Part shown: positions 1 through 8,542 of the stretch, one piece after another
How the letters are laid out: every line of letters starts with the position of its first letter
How positions within the stretch are numbered: the first letter of the stretch is position 1
NCBI GenBank assembly: GCA_014380625.1
Contig: JACMJL010000153.1
Coordinates: 1 to 38,937 of the forward strand
Source of the DNA: Clostridiaceae bacterium
GTDB taxonomy: Bacteria > Bacillota > Clostridia > Clostridiales > Clostridiaceae
Length of the DNA: 38,937 nt
Reading direction: 5' to 3'
Made by a program: the position numbers and the translations under genes
The notes under the pieces: model-generated
Seen by the model: the letters and a program-made list of their open reading frames with translations, nothing else
Database searches by the model: none
What the model was told of the DNA's origin: nothing

Positions 1-22
1 GAAGGAGATCTTGTCAACATCT

Positions 23-66
23 TTAAGTTACTTTTTTTTATTTTTAAGTTACTTTTTTTTATTTTT
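23..66. repeat. 21-bp tandem duplication spanning the hslO stop
   Basis: Two exact 21-base copies (23-43 and 44-64, with the match running to about 66) lie head to tail. Each begins TTAAGTTAC followed by eight T and an A. The hslO stop codon (49-51) is in the second copy, so the first copy is a duplicate of the last codons plus stop, now lying beyond the gene. This looks like a replication-slippage duplication. No function is inferred. Confidence 0.8.
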
Positions 67-942
67 AGCTAAATTCAATATTCTACCTATGTGTTCATTG
101 GTAAATTCATAGCTTTTATTACAAAAATGGCATTTCAATTCTTCTGTTTTACCTTCTTCATATATTTCTGATAAATCCTTTTCTCCAATACTAATAAAAG
201 CTTTTTCAACTTTTTCTTGTGAACAATCACATCTATATTCAGGTATTAAGCTATCTAAAATTTTAAAATCCATATCTTCAAAGATATATTCCATAATTTC
301 TTCTATACTCTGTCCCTTTGAAATCAATTCTGAAAGAGATGGTATATCTTCTAATCTATAGGTGATGAAATCCGCAAGCATAGGGTCAGCACCTGGCATC
401 ATTTGTATAATAAAGCCTCCAGCAGCTTTTATACTTAAATCTGTGTCTACAAGCACACCAAGGGCAACTGCTGATGGTACTTGTTCTGAAGCTGTATAAT
501 AGTATGCAATATCATCTCCTATTTCTCCAGTTACTATGGGAACACTACCAATGTAAGGCTCTCTTAACCCCATATCCATAATTACAGTTAGGTCTCCAGC
601 TTTTCCTATAACCCCACCAACATCTAGCTTTCCTAGTGCATTAGGTGGTAGATCTGCAAGAGGATTACCTATCAAGCCTTTAACACTTCCATCTGAATGA
701 GCTGTAACTACTACACCCTTAGCTTCGCCACCCCCAGAAATTTTTATGGTTAAAGAATCTTTTTCCGATTTGAGCATAACCCCCATTAAGGTTCCCGCTG
801 TTAGCATTCTTCCAAGTGCAGCAGAGGATGTAGCTGCACAGTTATGTATTCTAACCCCCTCAGAAACTAATTCTGTTGTCAATGCTGCAATAATTCTTAC
901 TTGACCCTGTTTTGCTGTTGCTCTTATTAATTTATCCTTCAT
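49..942 (-). CDS. hslO: Hsp33 redox-regulated chaperone (HslO)
   Basis: Cytoplasmic holdase chaperone that is activated when oxidation releases zinc from a C-terminal cysteine centre. At 297 residues it has the normal length for the family. The C-terminus carries the signature CxC (Cys238, Cys240) and CxxC (Cys271, Cys274) zinc ligands. The N-terminal domain contains the expected Gly-rich segments, including ISGGGEAKG near residue 70. The ATG start has an AGGAG-type site about 8-9 bases upstream. The gene is followed by a 21-bp tandem duplication that copies its last codons. The upstream methyltransferase lies 27 bases away on the same strand, so the two may be cotranscribed. The assignment is firm; the order of binding partners cannot be read from sequence. 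Confidence 0.96.
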   Translation of the reverse strand: MKDKLIRATAKQGQVRIIAALTTELVSEGVRIHNCAATSSAALGRMLTAGTLMGVMLKSEKDSLTIKISGGGEAKGVVVTAHSDGSVKGLIGNPLADLPPNALGKLDVGGVIGKAGDLTVIMDMGLREPYIGSVPIVTGEIGDDIAYYYTASEQVPSAVALGVLVDTDLSIKAAGGFIIQMMPGADPMLADFITYRLEDIPSLSELISKGQSIEEIMEYIFEDMDFKILDSLIPEYRCDCSQEKVEKAFISIGEKDLSEIYEEGKTEELKCHFCNKSYEFTNEHIGRILNLAKNKKK

Positions 943-969
943 TAGTTACACTCCTTATTATTAATACTA

Positions 970-1710
970 TTAAATATGTTTTACCACAAATGTTATTCTC
1001 TCAGTTTCTAAGTTAATTTCCTTAGATTGATAGCAATCTACTAATTCTAAACATTCAAGTCCGACCTCTTTAAGAAGCTGAAGAATAAAATCAGTAGGAT
1101 AGGCTCTTTCACTATGTTCTTCATCAACTCTATGATAGGTTTCTCCTTCTTTTATAAAAAAGTTAAGATACATGTCCACTATTTCATCTTCAAATCTATT
1201 TTCCCAAACATAAAAAACTTCCTCACTATCATATGTAAAAGTATTATTTCCTAGTATATTCTTAATTTTATAATATGAATTTATATCAAATATAAATAAT
1301 CCCTCAGGTTTTAAATGTTGCTTCACATTAAAAAATAATTCATTTAGGCTCTCTTTTTCAGTAATATAGTTTATAGAGTCTAAACAGCAGGTAATTAAAT
1401 CAAATTTATTATTAACATTTAGTTTGCAGATATCTTGACATATAAATTTAGGTTTACAGCTATTATTTCTAACTTTTTTTTCTGCTTCTGTAAGCATTTC
1501 CATAGACATGTCTACACCAAAACTAAGCTTAAAGGAATTAAAAATATTTATCGTTAAGTTTCCAGTGCCACATGCAAGATCTAAGTAACTCTCTCTGTCT
1601 ACAAGATATCTTTCACAAGCGTCTAAAATAAAATTTGCAAAGGCAAAATAATCAATATCATTATTTATTAGTTCATCATATATTCTAGCAAATTCTTTAT
1701 AACATTCCAT
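970..1710 (-). CDS. class I SAM-dependent methyltransferase
   Basis: Probable small-molecule or protein methyltransferase of the Rossmann class, substrate unknown. SAM motif I is clear as LDLACGTGNL, about 45 residues from the chosen start. It is followed by an acidic residue at the end of strand 2 (GVDMS) and the motif IV-like region DLITCCLDSINYI. I start at the ATG at 1710 (246 residues) because AAGGGG lies 8-9 bases upstream. The longer reading from 1740 has no suitably spaced ribosome site. The C-terminal part resembles other YcgJ/YjhP-like clostridial methyltransferases of 240-250 residues. It lies directly upstream of hslO on the same strand. It could act in tRNA, quinone or antibiotic metabolism; the sequence does not decide. 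Confidence 0.85.
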   Translation of the reverse strand: MECYKEFARIYDELINNDIDYFAFANFILDACERYLVDRESYLDLACGTGNLTINIFNSFKLSFGVDMSMEMLTEAEKKVRNNSCKPKFICQDICKLNVNNKFDLITCCLDSINYITEKESLNELFFNVKQHLKPEGLFIFDINSYYKIKNILGNNTFTYDSEEVFYVWENRFEDEIVDMYLNFFIKEGETYHRVDEEHSERAYPTDFILQLLKEVGLECLELVDCYQSKEINLETERITFVVKHI

Positions 1711-1801
1711 ATGTGTTTCCCCTTCAACTTTAAAGTTCATAACTTATATTATATTTTTTACATCCTCTAGTCAATATAATATTAAGTTTTTTAGAGAATC
1801 A

Positions 1802-2059
1802 CTACTTATTTTGTTGAAGTATTATATCCTTATTTTTAGGAAGATTTAAGGTTTTTTTTCTTTTGGTCATGATTCCACCAATTCTACCTGTCTCTTCTGC
1901 TGTAAGCCCACCCCAGCCAAAATTATTAACCTTATCAGTAAGCCCTAGTTCTTCTGCAATCTCATATTTAATTTTTTCTCTTACTCGCTCCATTTCACTT
2001 AGTTCTTTATTAGATTTTATTTTTGCTTTTATAAGTTTTTTTAAAGGTGTTTTAGACAT
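1802..2059 (-). CDS. small acid-soluble spore protein, SspF-like alpha/beta type
   Basis: DNA-binding protein that would coat and protect the chromosome in the dormant spore. The core KYEIAEELGL contains the GPR protease cleavage context. It is followed by DKVNNFGWGGL and GRIGG, which resemble the DTVKNGGWG segment of Bacillus SspF more than SspA/B. The start is set at the ATG at 2059 (85 residues) because GGAGGGG lies 6 bases upstream. An in-frame ATG five codons earlier overlaps that site. The protein is longer than most SASPs, with about 28 extra N-terminal residues rich in Lys and a Lys-rich tail after MTKRKK. Expression in the forespore is expected from the family; I could not find a convincing sigma-G promoter. 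Confidence 0.9.
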   Translation of the reverse strand: MSKTPLKKLIKAKIKSNKELSEMERVREKIKYEIAEELGLTDKVNNFGWGGLTAEETGRIGGIMTKRKKTLNLPKNKDIILQQNK

Positions 2060-2139
2060 TGAATACCCCTCCATATTTGTAACTAGTCTTAGTTTTAACT
2101 TATATGGAGGTAATTATTCATGAATATATTAGACACCCA

Positions 2140-2174
2140 CAAAAACTGATGGAATAAAATTCCATCAGTTTTTG
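2140..2174 (-). terminator. rho-independent terminator of the opp operon
   Basis: A perfect 16-bp inverted repeat (2140-2155 and 2159-2174) with a 3-base loop lies 18 bases beyond the oppF stop. The stem contains an A/T run at its base, so in either direction a U-rich end follows. It probably ends opp transcription on minus. Confidence 0.8.
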
Positions 2175-2191
2175 TATTGCAAATATTGTAT

Positions 2192-3166
2192 TTATTTATC
2201 ATATAAATGGCATGCAACAAAATGTTCCGGTTCTATTTCTACCATCTTAGGTCTATTTTCTTTGCAAATATCCATAGCTTTATTACATCTATCAACAAAC
2301 TTGCATCCATTAGGAGGGTTTATAGGACTCGGTACATCTCCTTCAAGCACTATTCTTTGTCTAGTCTTTTCAACGTCAGGATCAGGTAGCGGAATTGATG
2401 AAAGCAATGCCTGGGTGTATGGATGAAGTGGTTTTTTATACAACTCATCACTTTTAGCAAGCTCAGCCATTGATCCAAGATACATTACTGCAACTCTGTC
2501 TGAAATATATTTTACCATTGAAAGATCATGTGCAATAAACAAGAATGTTAAGCCATATTTTGTTTGTAATTCCTGAAGTAAGTTTACTACTTGAGCTTGA
2601 ACAGAAACATCTAAAGCTGATATAGGCTCATCGCATACTATAAAATCAGGACTTACTGCAAGAGAACGAGCTATTCCTATTCTCTGTCTCTGCCCACCAC
2701 TAAATTCATGTGGAAATCTATTTGCATGCTCCTTATTCAAACCAACTAATTCTAAAAGTTCATCAATTCTTTTTTTTCTTTCTTCTCCATGACTAAGTTT
2801 ATGAATATCAATACCTTCTGCAACAATCTCTGATACAAGCATTCTAGGATTTAGAGACGCATAAGGATCTTGGAAAATCATCTGTGCCCTTCTGTTATAT
2901 TCCTTAAGTTTTTTACCTTTTAGAGCATGAACAGATTTGCCTTCAAATTCAACAGTACCCGCTGTAGCTTTATAAATTCTTAAAATAGTTCGACCACAGG
3001 TGGATTTTCCACAACCTGATTCTCCTACTAATCCTAGTGTTTCACCTTTGTAAATATCAAAACTTACATCATCCACAGCTTTCAAGTATTTATTTTTACC
3101 AACATAAAAATACTTTTTTAAATTTTTCACACTAAGAAGTACTTCTTTTTTATTTAATTCTACCAT
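2192..3166 (-). CDS. oppF: oligopeptide ABC transporter ATP-binding protein OppF
   Basis: One of two ATPases powering the peptide importer, bound to the cytoplasmic face of OppB-OppC. It has Walker A (GESGCGKST), the ABC signature (FSGGQRQRI), Walker B ending in CDEPISALD and the switch His (IAHD). The C-terminal oligopeptide/dipeptide extension contains Cys residues (CKFVDRC, AMDIC, ACHL), as in OppD/OppF. I start at the ATG at 3166 (324 residues), one base after the oppD stop, because AGAGGTG is 8-9 bases upstream. A GTG at 3178 lies inside that site. It is the last gene of oppABCDF and ends before a strong hairpin. The pairing with OppD and gene order identify it as the F subunit. Confidence 0.95.
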   Translation of the reverse strand: MVELNKKEVLLSVKNLKKYFYVGKNKYLKAVDDVSFDIYKGETLGLVGESGCGKSTCGRTILRIYKATAGTVEFEGKSVHALKGKKLKEYNRRAQMIFQDPYASLNPRMLVSEIVAEGIDIHKLSHGEERKKRIDELLELVGLNKEHANRFPHEFSGGQRQRIGIARSLAVSPDFIVCDEPISALDVSVQAQVVNLLQELQTKYGLTFLFIAHDLSMVKYISDRVAVMYLGSMAELAKSDELYKKPLHPYTQALLSSIPLPDPDVEKTRQRIVLEGDVPSPINPPNGCKFVDRCNKAMDICKENRPKMVEIEPEHFVACHLYDK

Positions 3167-3167
3167 T

Positions 3168-4220
3168 TTAATTTTCACCTCTTTTTTTAGCAGATTCCGT
3201 TGTTCCTATAAAAAGACTCGGTGTTTCTACCTTTGGTGCATCAGGATGGCTTAACCAACAGGCTGATCCATGTCCCTCTCTAATAATGAAAGCAGGCGGC
3301 ATCTTTTCCCTACAAATTTTCATTGAATATTCGCATCTATCTGCAAATGGACATCCAGGGGGTGGAGCAAATAAATCTGGTGGTGTACCTTCTATTGAGG
3401 ACAATTTATTTTCCGTCTTAACTATATCAACTCTTGGTACTGAACTTAAAAGTCCCCAAGTATATGGATGTTTTGGATTATAATATAACTCATGAGTATC
3501 TGCATACTCTACAATTTTTCCACCATACATAACCACTACTCTTTGTGAAATATTAGCAACAACCCCTAAATCATGAGTAATCATTATTATTGAGGTGTTT
3601 ATCTTTTTTTGTAGATCCTTCATTAATTCCAATATCTGTGCTTGAATTGTTACATCTAGTGCAGTTGTAGGTTCATCTGCGATAAGCAATTGAGGATTAC
3701 AAACCAATGCAATTGCAATCATGGCACGCTGACGCATTCCACCAGAAAATTGATGTGGATATTCGTTAATTCTCTCTTCAGGATTTGGTATTTGAACTAA
3801 CTTTAACATATCAAGTACTACTTTATGTGCCTCTTCGTTTGAAAGACTACTTTTATGACTCCTTAATCCTTCAAGTATTTGTTTTCCAATTGTCATTGTA
3901 GGATTAAGTGAAGTCATTGGGTCCTGAAATATCATGCCAATCTTATTACCTCTAACGTCCCTCATTTCTTTTTCGGACTTAGAAATTATATCTTCACCTT
4001 TAAAAAGAATTTTTCCACTTTTAAAACGAGCAGGGGGTTCAGGGTTTAGTCTCATAATAGATTTGGCAGTTACAGATTTTCCACAGCCTGATTCTCCAAC
4101 TATAGCTAAGGTTTCTCCTTCAAATACTTCAAAAGAAATTCCACGAACAGCTTGAATCTCACCTGCATAGGTGTCAAAAGAAACGTGCAAATTTTCCACT
4201 TCTAATATCTTTTTTTTCAA
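3168..4220 (-). CDS. oppD: oligopeptide ABC transporter ATP-binding protein OppD
   Basis: Second ATPase of the peptide importer, 350 residues. Walker A is GESGCGKSVT, the signature FSGGMRQRA, Walker B ADEPTTALD and the switch ITHD. The C-terminal oligo/dipeptide-transporter extension has a Cys cluster (CPFADRC, MKIC, ACW) that in some family members binds an iron-sulfur cluster. The start is a TTG at 4220 with AGGAGG 8 bases upstream. The gene sits 12 bases after the oppC stop and is translated tightly with oppF (one-base gap). Its role and position are standard for oppD. Confidence 0.96.
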   Translation of the reverse strand: MKKKILEVENLHVSFDTYAGEIQAVRGISFEVFEGETLAIVGESGCGKSVTAKSIMRLNPEPPARFKSGKILFKGEDIISKSEKEMRDVRGNKIGMIFQDPMTSLNPTMTIGKQILEGLRSHKSSLSNEEAHKVVLDMLKLVQIPNPEERINEYPHQFSGGMRQRAMIAIALVCNPQLLIADEPTTALDVTIQAQILELMKDLQKKINTSIIMITHDLGVVANISQRVVVMYGGKIVEYADTHELYYNPKHPYTWGLLSSVPRVDIVKTENKLSSIEGTPPDLFAPPPGCPFADRCEYSMKICREKMPPAFIIREGHGSACWLSHPDAPKVETPSLFIGTTESAKKRGEN

Positions 4221-4232
4221 GTCAACAACCTC

Positions 4233-5516
4233 CTATTTCCTTAATTTTGGATCAAGTGAATCTCTTAGTCCGTCACCAAGCATATTGAATGCCAACATAA
4301 TTAAACATAAAACAATTGATGGTGTTATAAGTAAATGTGGATATTGATAAAAAATCTTTGCTCCATCATTAACTAAAACTCCTAAGGACGCAAATGGTGC
4401 TGGTACACCTAACCCGATAAAGCTTAAAAATGCTTCAGCAAAAATCATCCTTGGAATCATCATTGTCATATTAACTATAATTGGTCCCATACAATTTGGT
4501 ATCAAATGCTTAAAAATAATTCGCTTTGCGTCTGCACCAAGGGTTTGGGATGCAAGTACATATTCACTATGCTTTAATCTTAAAACTTCTCCACGAACCA
4601 AAATTGCAGTATGCATCCAGCTTGTAAACGCAAGGACAAGTGTAATTGTTACAATTCCTCTCGTCAATACAATGGACAATAACATAATATATAACATATC
4701 TGGAATAACCATTATAATTTCAATAAGCCTCATCATTATATTATCAGCTCTTCCACCGACGTACCCAGATATTCCTCCATAAACAACACCAAATAACACG
4801 GTAAACAAAACTGATATTATTGCAATTAGGAAAGAAACCCTTGAACCTTCCCATAACCTAGTAAATAAATCTCTACCTAGATCATCAGTTCCAAGCCAAT
4901 ACTTGCTGTTGAATTTTTTTTCACCTTTAGTTTCAACAATTACATTGTTACCACTTTTCTTGAAAGTTACCCCTCTAAAATCAGGGTCTTCTTTTAGTAG
5001 CTTTTCCGCTTCAATATTTAATTTATTTATAATTGAATCCCAATTATCTGAAGTGGTTGTTTTTATCTCTATTTTATATTCCTTTTGGTCACCTTGGTAG
5101 GATTCCTCGGATTTATCTCCAATATTAAAGCTAAGTCTTCCAGATTGTTTTTTTAGTTCAACATTTTTAAATTCCAATTTTGTTTTCCTAAGGTTAGGTT
5201 TGTACTTTTTATAAGAAAACACTGAATTAGATGCTAACTTTAAACTCCTCTGATTTGAAAGAATAAAGGTTTGATCTTGTAGTTTTAAGTTTTGATTTCT
5301 GTAATTATGTCCATAAAGCCCTTTTGAAATAATGGGACCAACTATTGCCATGGTAATCAAAACAACTAATATCCAAAAGGATATTATTGCAGGCTTATTC
5401 TTCCTTAACCGCCTAAAGGCATCTTGCAAATATGACATACTTGGGCGCTTAATACTTTGAGCAGCTTCAAGATTTTTACCAACATGCTGGAATTGATCTT
5501 TTTCAATTTTATCCAT
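4233..5516 (-). CDS. oppC: oligopeptide ABC transporter permease OppC with a large extracytoplasmic insertion
   Basis: Integral membrane subunit forming the translocation path with OppB. TM1 is near residues 43-64. The family motif WLGTDDLGRDLFTRL is at about 207-221, followed by five more hydrophobic segments and the EAA loop around LGADAKRIIFKHLIPN. The C-terminal GDGLRDSLDPKLR is typical. At 427 residues it is about 120 longer than usual OppC (near 300). The excess lies between TM1 and WLGTD (about residues 75-205) and would face outside. This insertion is polar, Lys/Glu-rich and looks like a folded alpha/beta domain. The gene starts 4 bases after the oppB stop. Identity is firm; the role of the insertion is unknown. 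Confidence 0.93.
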   Translation of the reverse strand: MDKIEKDQFQHVGKNLEAAQSIKRPSMSYLQDAFRRLRKNKPAIISFWILVVLITMAIVGPIISKGLYGHNYRNQNLKLQDQTFILSNQRSLKLASNSVFSYKKYKPNLRKTKLEFKNVELKKQSGRLSFNIGDKSEESYQGDQKEYKIEIKTTTSDNWDSIINKLNIEAEKLLKEDPDFRGVTFKKSGNNVIVETKGEKKFNSKYWLGTDDLGRDLFTRLWEGSRVSFLIAIISVLFTVLFGVVYGGISGYVGGRADNIMMRLIEIIMVIPDMLYIMLLSIVLTRGIVTITLVLAFTSWMHTAILVRGEVLRLKHSEYVLASQTLGADAKRIIFKHLIPNCMGPIIVNMTMMIPRMIFAEAFLSFIGLGVPAPFASLGVLVNDGAKIFYQYPHLLITPSIVLCLIMLAFNMLGDGLRDSLDPKLRK

Positions 5517-5520
5517 TTAG

Positions 5521-6447
5521 CTATTCGCCCCCTTTTGTTATTTTAAGTCTTGGATCAACTAATCCATATGCTATATCAACAAGAAGAATAGATAATATGA
5601 TAAGTACAGCATAAAACAGTGTTATACCCATAGTCATAGAATAATCCTGATCTGTGATGGTGGATACAAAATATCCTCCAAGGCCTGATACAGCAAAAAC
5701 ATTTTCTATAACAATGGATCCCGTTATAATTGCTGCAAAAGAAGGTCCAAGCACAGAAATAACTGGCATTATGGCATTTCTTATAACATGCTTCCACACA
5801 ATTTTAGTTGTTGACAACCCTTTAGACTTTGCAGTCTGTATATAATCTTGACTAAGTACCTCAAGGGTAGTTGATCGCATTAATCTAGCTACAAAAGCTA
5901 AAGTACCAAGGCCTAAAGTAAAGGCTGGTAAAATCATAGAAACTTGACTCCCAGTTACGGTAACTGGCAACCACCCTAAGTTTACACCAAAATAGTATGC
6001 AAGTAATGGTCCCATAACTATACTTGGAACAGATATTCCTATAATAGAAATTAAAATGATAATGTAATCCGGAACTTTCTGATGTTTTAAAGCCGCAATA
6101 ACTCCGAATAATACTCCAAAAACAGATGAATAGGCCATAGCCCTCCAACCTAAAGCAAAGGATTTAGGAAAACTAGTTTTAATCACTTGAGATACTGGGC
6201 GATTAACGTATTTATAAGAAAGTCCAAGATCTCCATGAATTAAATTATTCATATATTTAAAGTATTGCTGTGAAACTGGTAAATCTAATCCATATTTTTG
6301 TAATAAAGCTTGTCTTAATTCTGGTTTCATTTTTTCGTTATGGAAAGGATCTCCAGGTAGCGCTTTCATTAATGAAAAAGTTATAGTCGCTATGGCTAGT
6401 ATTGTTATTATTGCATAAAAAATTCTTTTCAAGATATATTTAACCAT
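5521..6447 (-). CDS. oppB: oligopeptide ABC transporter permease OppB
   Basis: Membrane permease partner of OppC, 308 residues, a normal length. The N-terminus YILKRIFYAIITILAIATI is the typical first membrane helix, followed by ALPGDPF. The EAA loop is seen as QTAKSKGLSTTKIVWKHVIRN at about residues 205-225. The C-terminus DIAYGLVDPRLK is diagnostic for OppB/DppB. It has an ATG start with a purine-rich AGGAGG-like site (plus-strand CCTCCT at 6458). A stem-loop separates it from oppA (115-base gap), whereas oppC follows almost directly. Confidence 0.95.
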   Translation of the reverse strand: MVKYILKRIFYAIITILAIATITFSLMKALPGDPFHNEKMKPELRQALLQKYGLDLPVSQQYFKYMNNLIHGDLGLSYKYVNRPVSQVIKTSFPKSFALGWRAMAYSSVFGVLFGVIAALKHQKVPDYIIILISIIGISVPSIVMGPLLAYYFGVNLGWLPVTVTGSQVSMILPAFTLGLGTLAFVARLMRSTTLEVLSQDYIQTAKSKGLSTTKIVWKHVIRNAIMPVISVLGPSFAAIITGSIVIENVFAVSGLGGYFVSTITDQDYSMTMGITLFYAVLIILSILLVDIAYGLVDPRLKITKGGE

Positions 6448-6508
6448 TTTTTTACCTCCTTATATATAAAAATACTAATTTATCCATTTATCTATTAACA
6501 GAAGGAAA

Positions 6509-6533
6509 GGTATACGTTAAAACAACATATACC
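6509..6533 (-). promoter_or_regulatory. stem-loop in the oppA-oppB intergenic region
   Basis: A 10-bp stem with one G-U pair (6509-6518 and 6524-6533) and a 5-base loop lies in the 115-base gap after oppA. No long U-tract follows on minus, so it is more likely an mRNA-stabilising or partial-termination element than a full terminator. Such elements commonly let binding protein exceed permease; that role is inferred here. Confidence 0.5.
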
Positions 6534-6562
6534 CTACCATCCTATTAATAACTAAATTATAT

Positions 6563-8395
6563 TTACTTAGCTTTTTCTGCATTCTTCATTTTCATATCTA
6601 CACTTGCCCAATAGAAATCTATTGATGGGCCTGCTCCTCTATTAACAACTCCAGTTAAATAATCTTTAAATGTTCTATGAAGTATTCTGAAGTATTTAGG
6701 TGCAATAACCATATCATTCATTAACATTTTTTCAGCATCATATAAATAAGCCATTCTCTTTTTAGGTTCTGCTTCTTTCTTAGCATCCTGGATTAATTTG
6801 TCAAATGCTGGGTTGTTATATTTACCATGATTATTACCATTTGTAGATTCAAATAAATCAAGGTATGTCATTACGTCCATGTAGTCAGGTCCCCAACCAC
6901 TAGCACAAATACCAAAGTTTCCGTTCTTTAATCTAGTTAATTTATCACCCCAAGCAACTTGTATGATATTAATGTCAATTCCAATTTCTTTTAAATCTGC
7001 CTGTAACTTTTCGCCTTGTTTCTTAGCAATATCAGACTGATCCATTAAAACATCTTGTGCTGGTAATTTTGTAAGTTTTAATTCTGCTAATCCAGCTTTT
7101 AAAGCTTCTTTAGCCTTATCCTTTTGATTATCTTCGATTAAAGTCTTGCCATTCTCTTCACGGAAGGACTTATCAAGACCTGGGAAGTAATCTGGAATTA
7201 ATGAAAGTGCGGCCATATCGCCCTGTGTAACACTTTCAACTAGACCTTTACGATCCATAGCTAAAGACATAGCTTTTCTAATATTTTTATTAGAAGTAAC
7301 TGGATTATTAAATAAGTTAAATTCAAGATAGAATACTGTATAATCAGGCATATCAATTAAATCTTGAAGTTTATATTGATCAAGTACCGCTTTATCTTGG
7401 AATGTCTTCAAATCATTAGCTTGAATTGCTGATCCATCTATTTCGCCTGTTTTTAATAGATTAGTTCTTGTAGCAACATCAGTAACAACCTTTAACTTAA
7501 TTGTATCAATTTTTATATTTGCCTTGTTCCAATAATTAGGGTTTTTCTCTAAAGTAAGGCTATCTTTGTGCTTCCAGTCTTTAACTATCCATGGTCCATT
7601 ACTGTTTAACCCTTTAGCTTCAAGTGTGTACTCTGCTTTATGATCATTGTAAAATTTCTCATTTACAGGACAATAAACAGCATTAGCAGTTAATCCTACA
7701 AAGTAGGTACATACTTTAGAAAGTTTTATTTCAATGTTACCATTGTTCTCTTTAACTCCAACTTTTGACCATAAATCAGCTTTCTTTGTATCGAACTCTT
7801 TTTTTATAGCTTCTGGCATTGCCTTTAAAGCATCAGTAACCTTTGCAGCTATAACTTTTTTCTTTTCAGCATCTTTTTCTGCAGTTCTACTAGCAACTAA
7901 AGCTTTAAACTCTGCATTTTTTTCTGCATAAAAACTTTCATTTGTTAAGTCTGCATATTCTTGAGTTCCTTGGATATAATCAGTGATCATAAATCCATAC
8001 TGACTTTGACCATCAAGAGCAAGCTTCCATCCAAAGAAGAAATCTTTAGCAGTAACTGCTGTTCCATCAGACCATTTAGCATCTTTTCTTAATTCAAAAG
8101 TGTAAGTATTAGTTGCAGCATTTAAATTCCATTTTGTTGCAACTCCCGGTTCATACTGACCTTCTTCCTTACCAAAACGAGTTAAACTCTCAATAAACAT
8201 GTTTGCAATTTGAAAATCTGTCTGTCCGGTCATCTGTTGAGCATCCAAAGTTTCTGGTTCATCTGTTTCATAATAATTCAAAACTTGTGGTGTTTGATCC
8301 TTTGCAACCTCAGCCTTTTTTGTGCATCCAGCAAGTACGCTTGTGGATACTATTAAAGCCACTAGCAAAGAAGCAACTAATTGTTTCTTTTTCAA
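6563..8395 (-). CDS. oppA: oligopeptide-binding lipoprotein OppA
   Basis: Extracytoplasmic solute-binding protein of family 5 (SBP_bac_5) that delivers peptides to OppBC. The N-terminal 23 residues form a lipoprotein signal with lipobox LAGC (Cys23). Family features include ANMFIESLTRF, YTFELRKDAKWSDGTAVTAKDF and the C-terminal ASGWGPDYMDVMTYLDLF. The start is TTG at 8395, with a GGGGGG ribosome site 7 bases upstream. An ATG five bases earlier is out of frame and stops after two codons, overlapping the TTG. At 610 residues it is about 60 longer than usual. The extra segment, near residues 155-215, is an Ala/Lys/Glu-rich probable helix. It is the first and separately spaced gene of the operon. 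Confidence 0.96.
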   Translation of the reverse strand: MKKKQLVASLLVALIVSTSVLAGCTKKAEVAKDQTPQVLNYYETDEPETLDAQQMTGQTDFQIANMFIESLTRFGKEEGQYEPGVATKWNLNAATNTYTFELRKDAKWSDGTAVTAKDFFFGWKLALDGQSQYGFMITDYIQGTQEYADLTNESFYAEKNAEFKALVASRTAEKDAEKKKVIAAKVTDALKAMPEAIKKEFDTKKADLWSKVGVKENNGNIEIKLSKVCTYFVGLTANAVYCPVNEKFYNDHKAEYTLEAKGLNSNGPWIVKDWKHKDSLTLEKNPNYWNKANIKIDTIKLKVVTDVATRTNLLKTGEIDGSAIQANDLKTFQDKAVLDQYKLQDLIDMPDYTVFYLEFNLFNNPVTSNKNIRKAMSLAMDRKGLVESVTQGDMAALSLIPDYFPGLDKSFREENGKTLIEDNQKDKAKEALKAGLAELKLTKLPAQDVLMDQSDIAKKQGEKLQADLKEIGIDINIIQVAWGDKLTRLKNGNFGICASGWGPDYMDVMTYLDLFESTNGNNHGKYNNPAFDKLIQDAKKEAEPKKRMAYLYDAEKMLMNDMVIAPKYFRILHRTFKDYLTGVVNRGAGPSIDFYWASVDMKMKNAEKAK

Positions 8396-8513
8396 TACAT
8401 AACCCCCCTATTTAATAAGTCGAAAACTTTCGTTTCCTTTAATATATAAATTCCAGCGAGACAAGTTATTTTTACCCCCTGAAAGTTTATTCTAGTACTG
8501 ATTTGTTTTCCTA

Positions 8514-8542
8514 ATATTATCACAAAAAATTTTCACTGTCAA
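8514..8542 (-). promoter_or_regulatory. sigma-A promoter of the opp operon
   Basis: On minus there is a perfect -35 TTGACA (8537-8542), a 17-base spacer and -10 TAATAT (8514-8519), preceded by an extended TGA. Transcription would begin near 8506, giving a leader of about 110 bases before oppA. Confidence 0.85.

Noticed and set aside
1863-2123. Long frames on the strand opposite to real genes (here and elsewhere, for example 31050-31535)
   Set aside because: They overlap well-supported genes in antisense, lack ribosome sites and have no recognisable motifs.
2120-2149. Nine-codon frame on plus behind GGAGGT before the opp terminator
   Set aside because: The ribosome-like sequence is part of the antisense DNA of the SASP leader, and the frame ends in the terminator stem. 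No support for a peptide.
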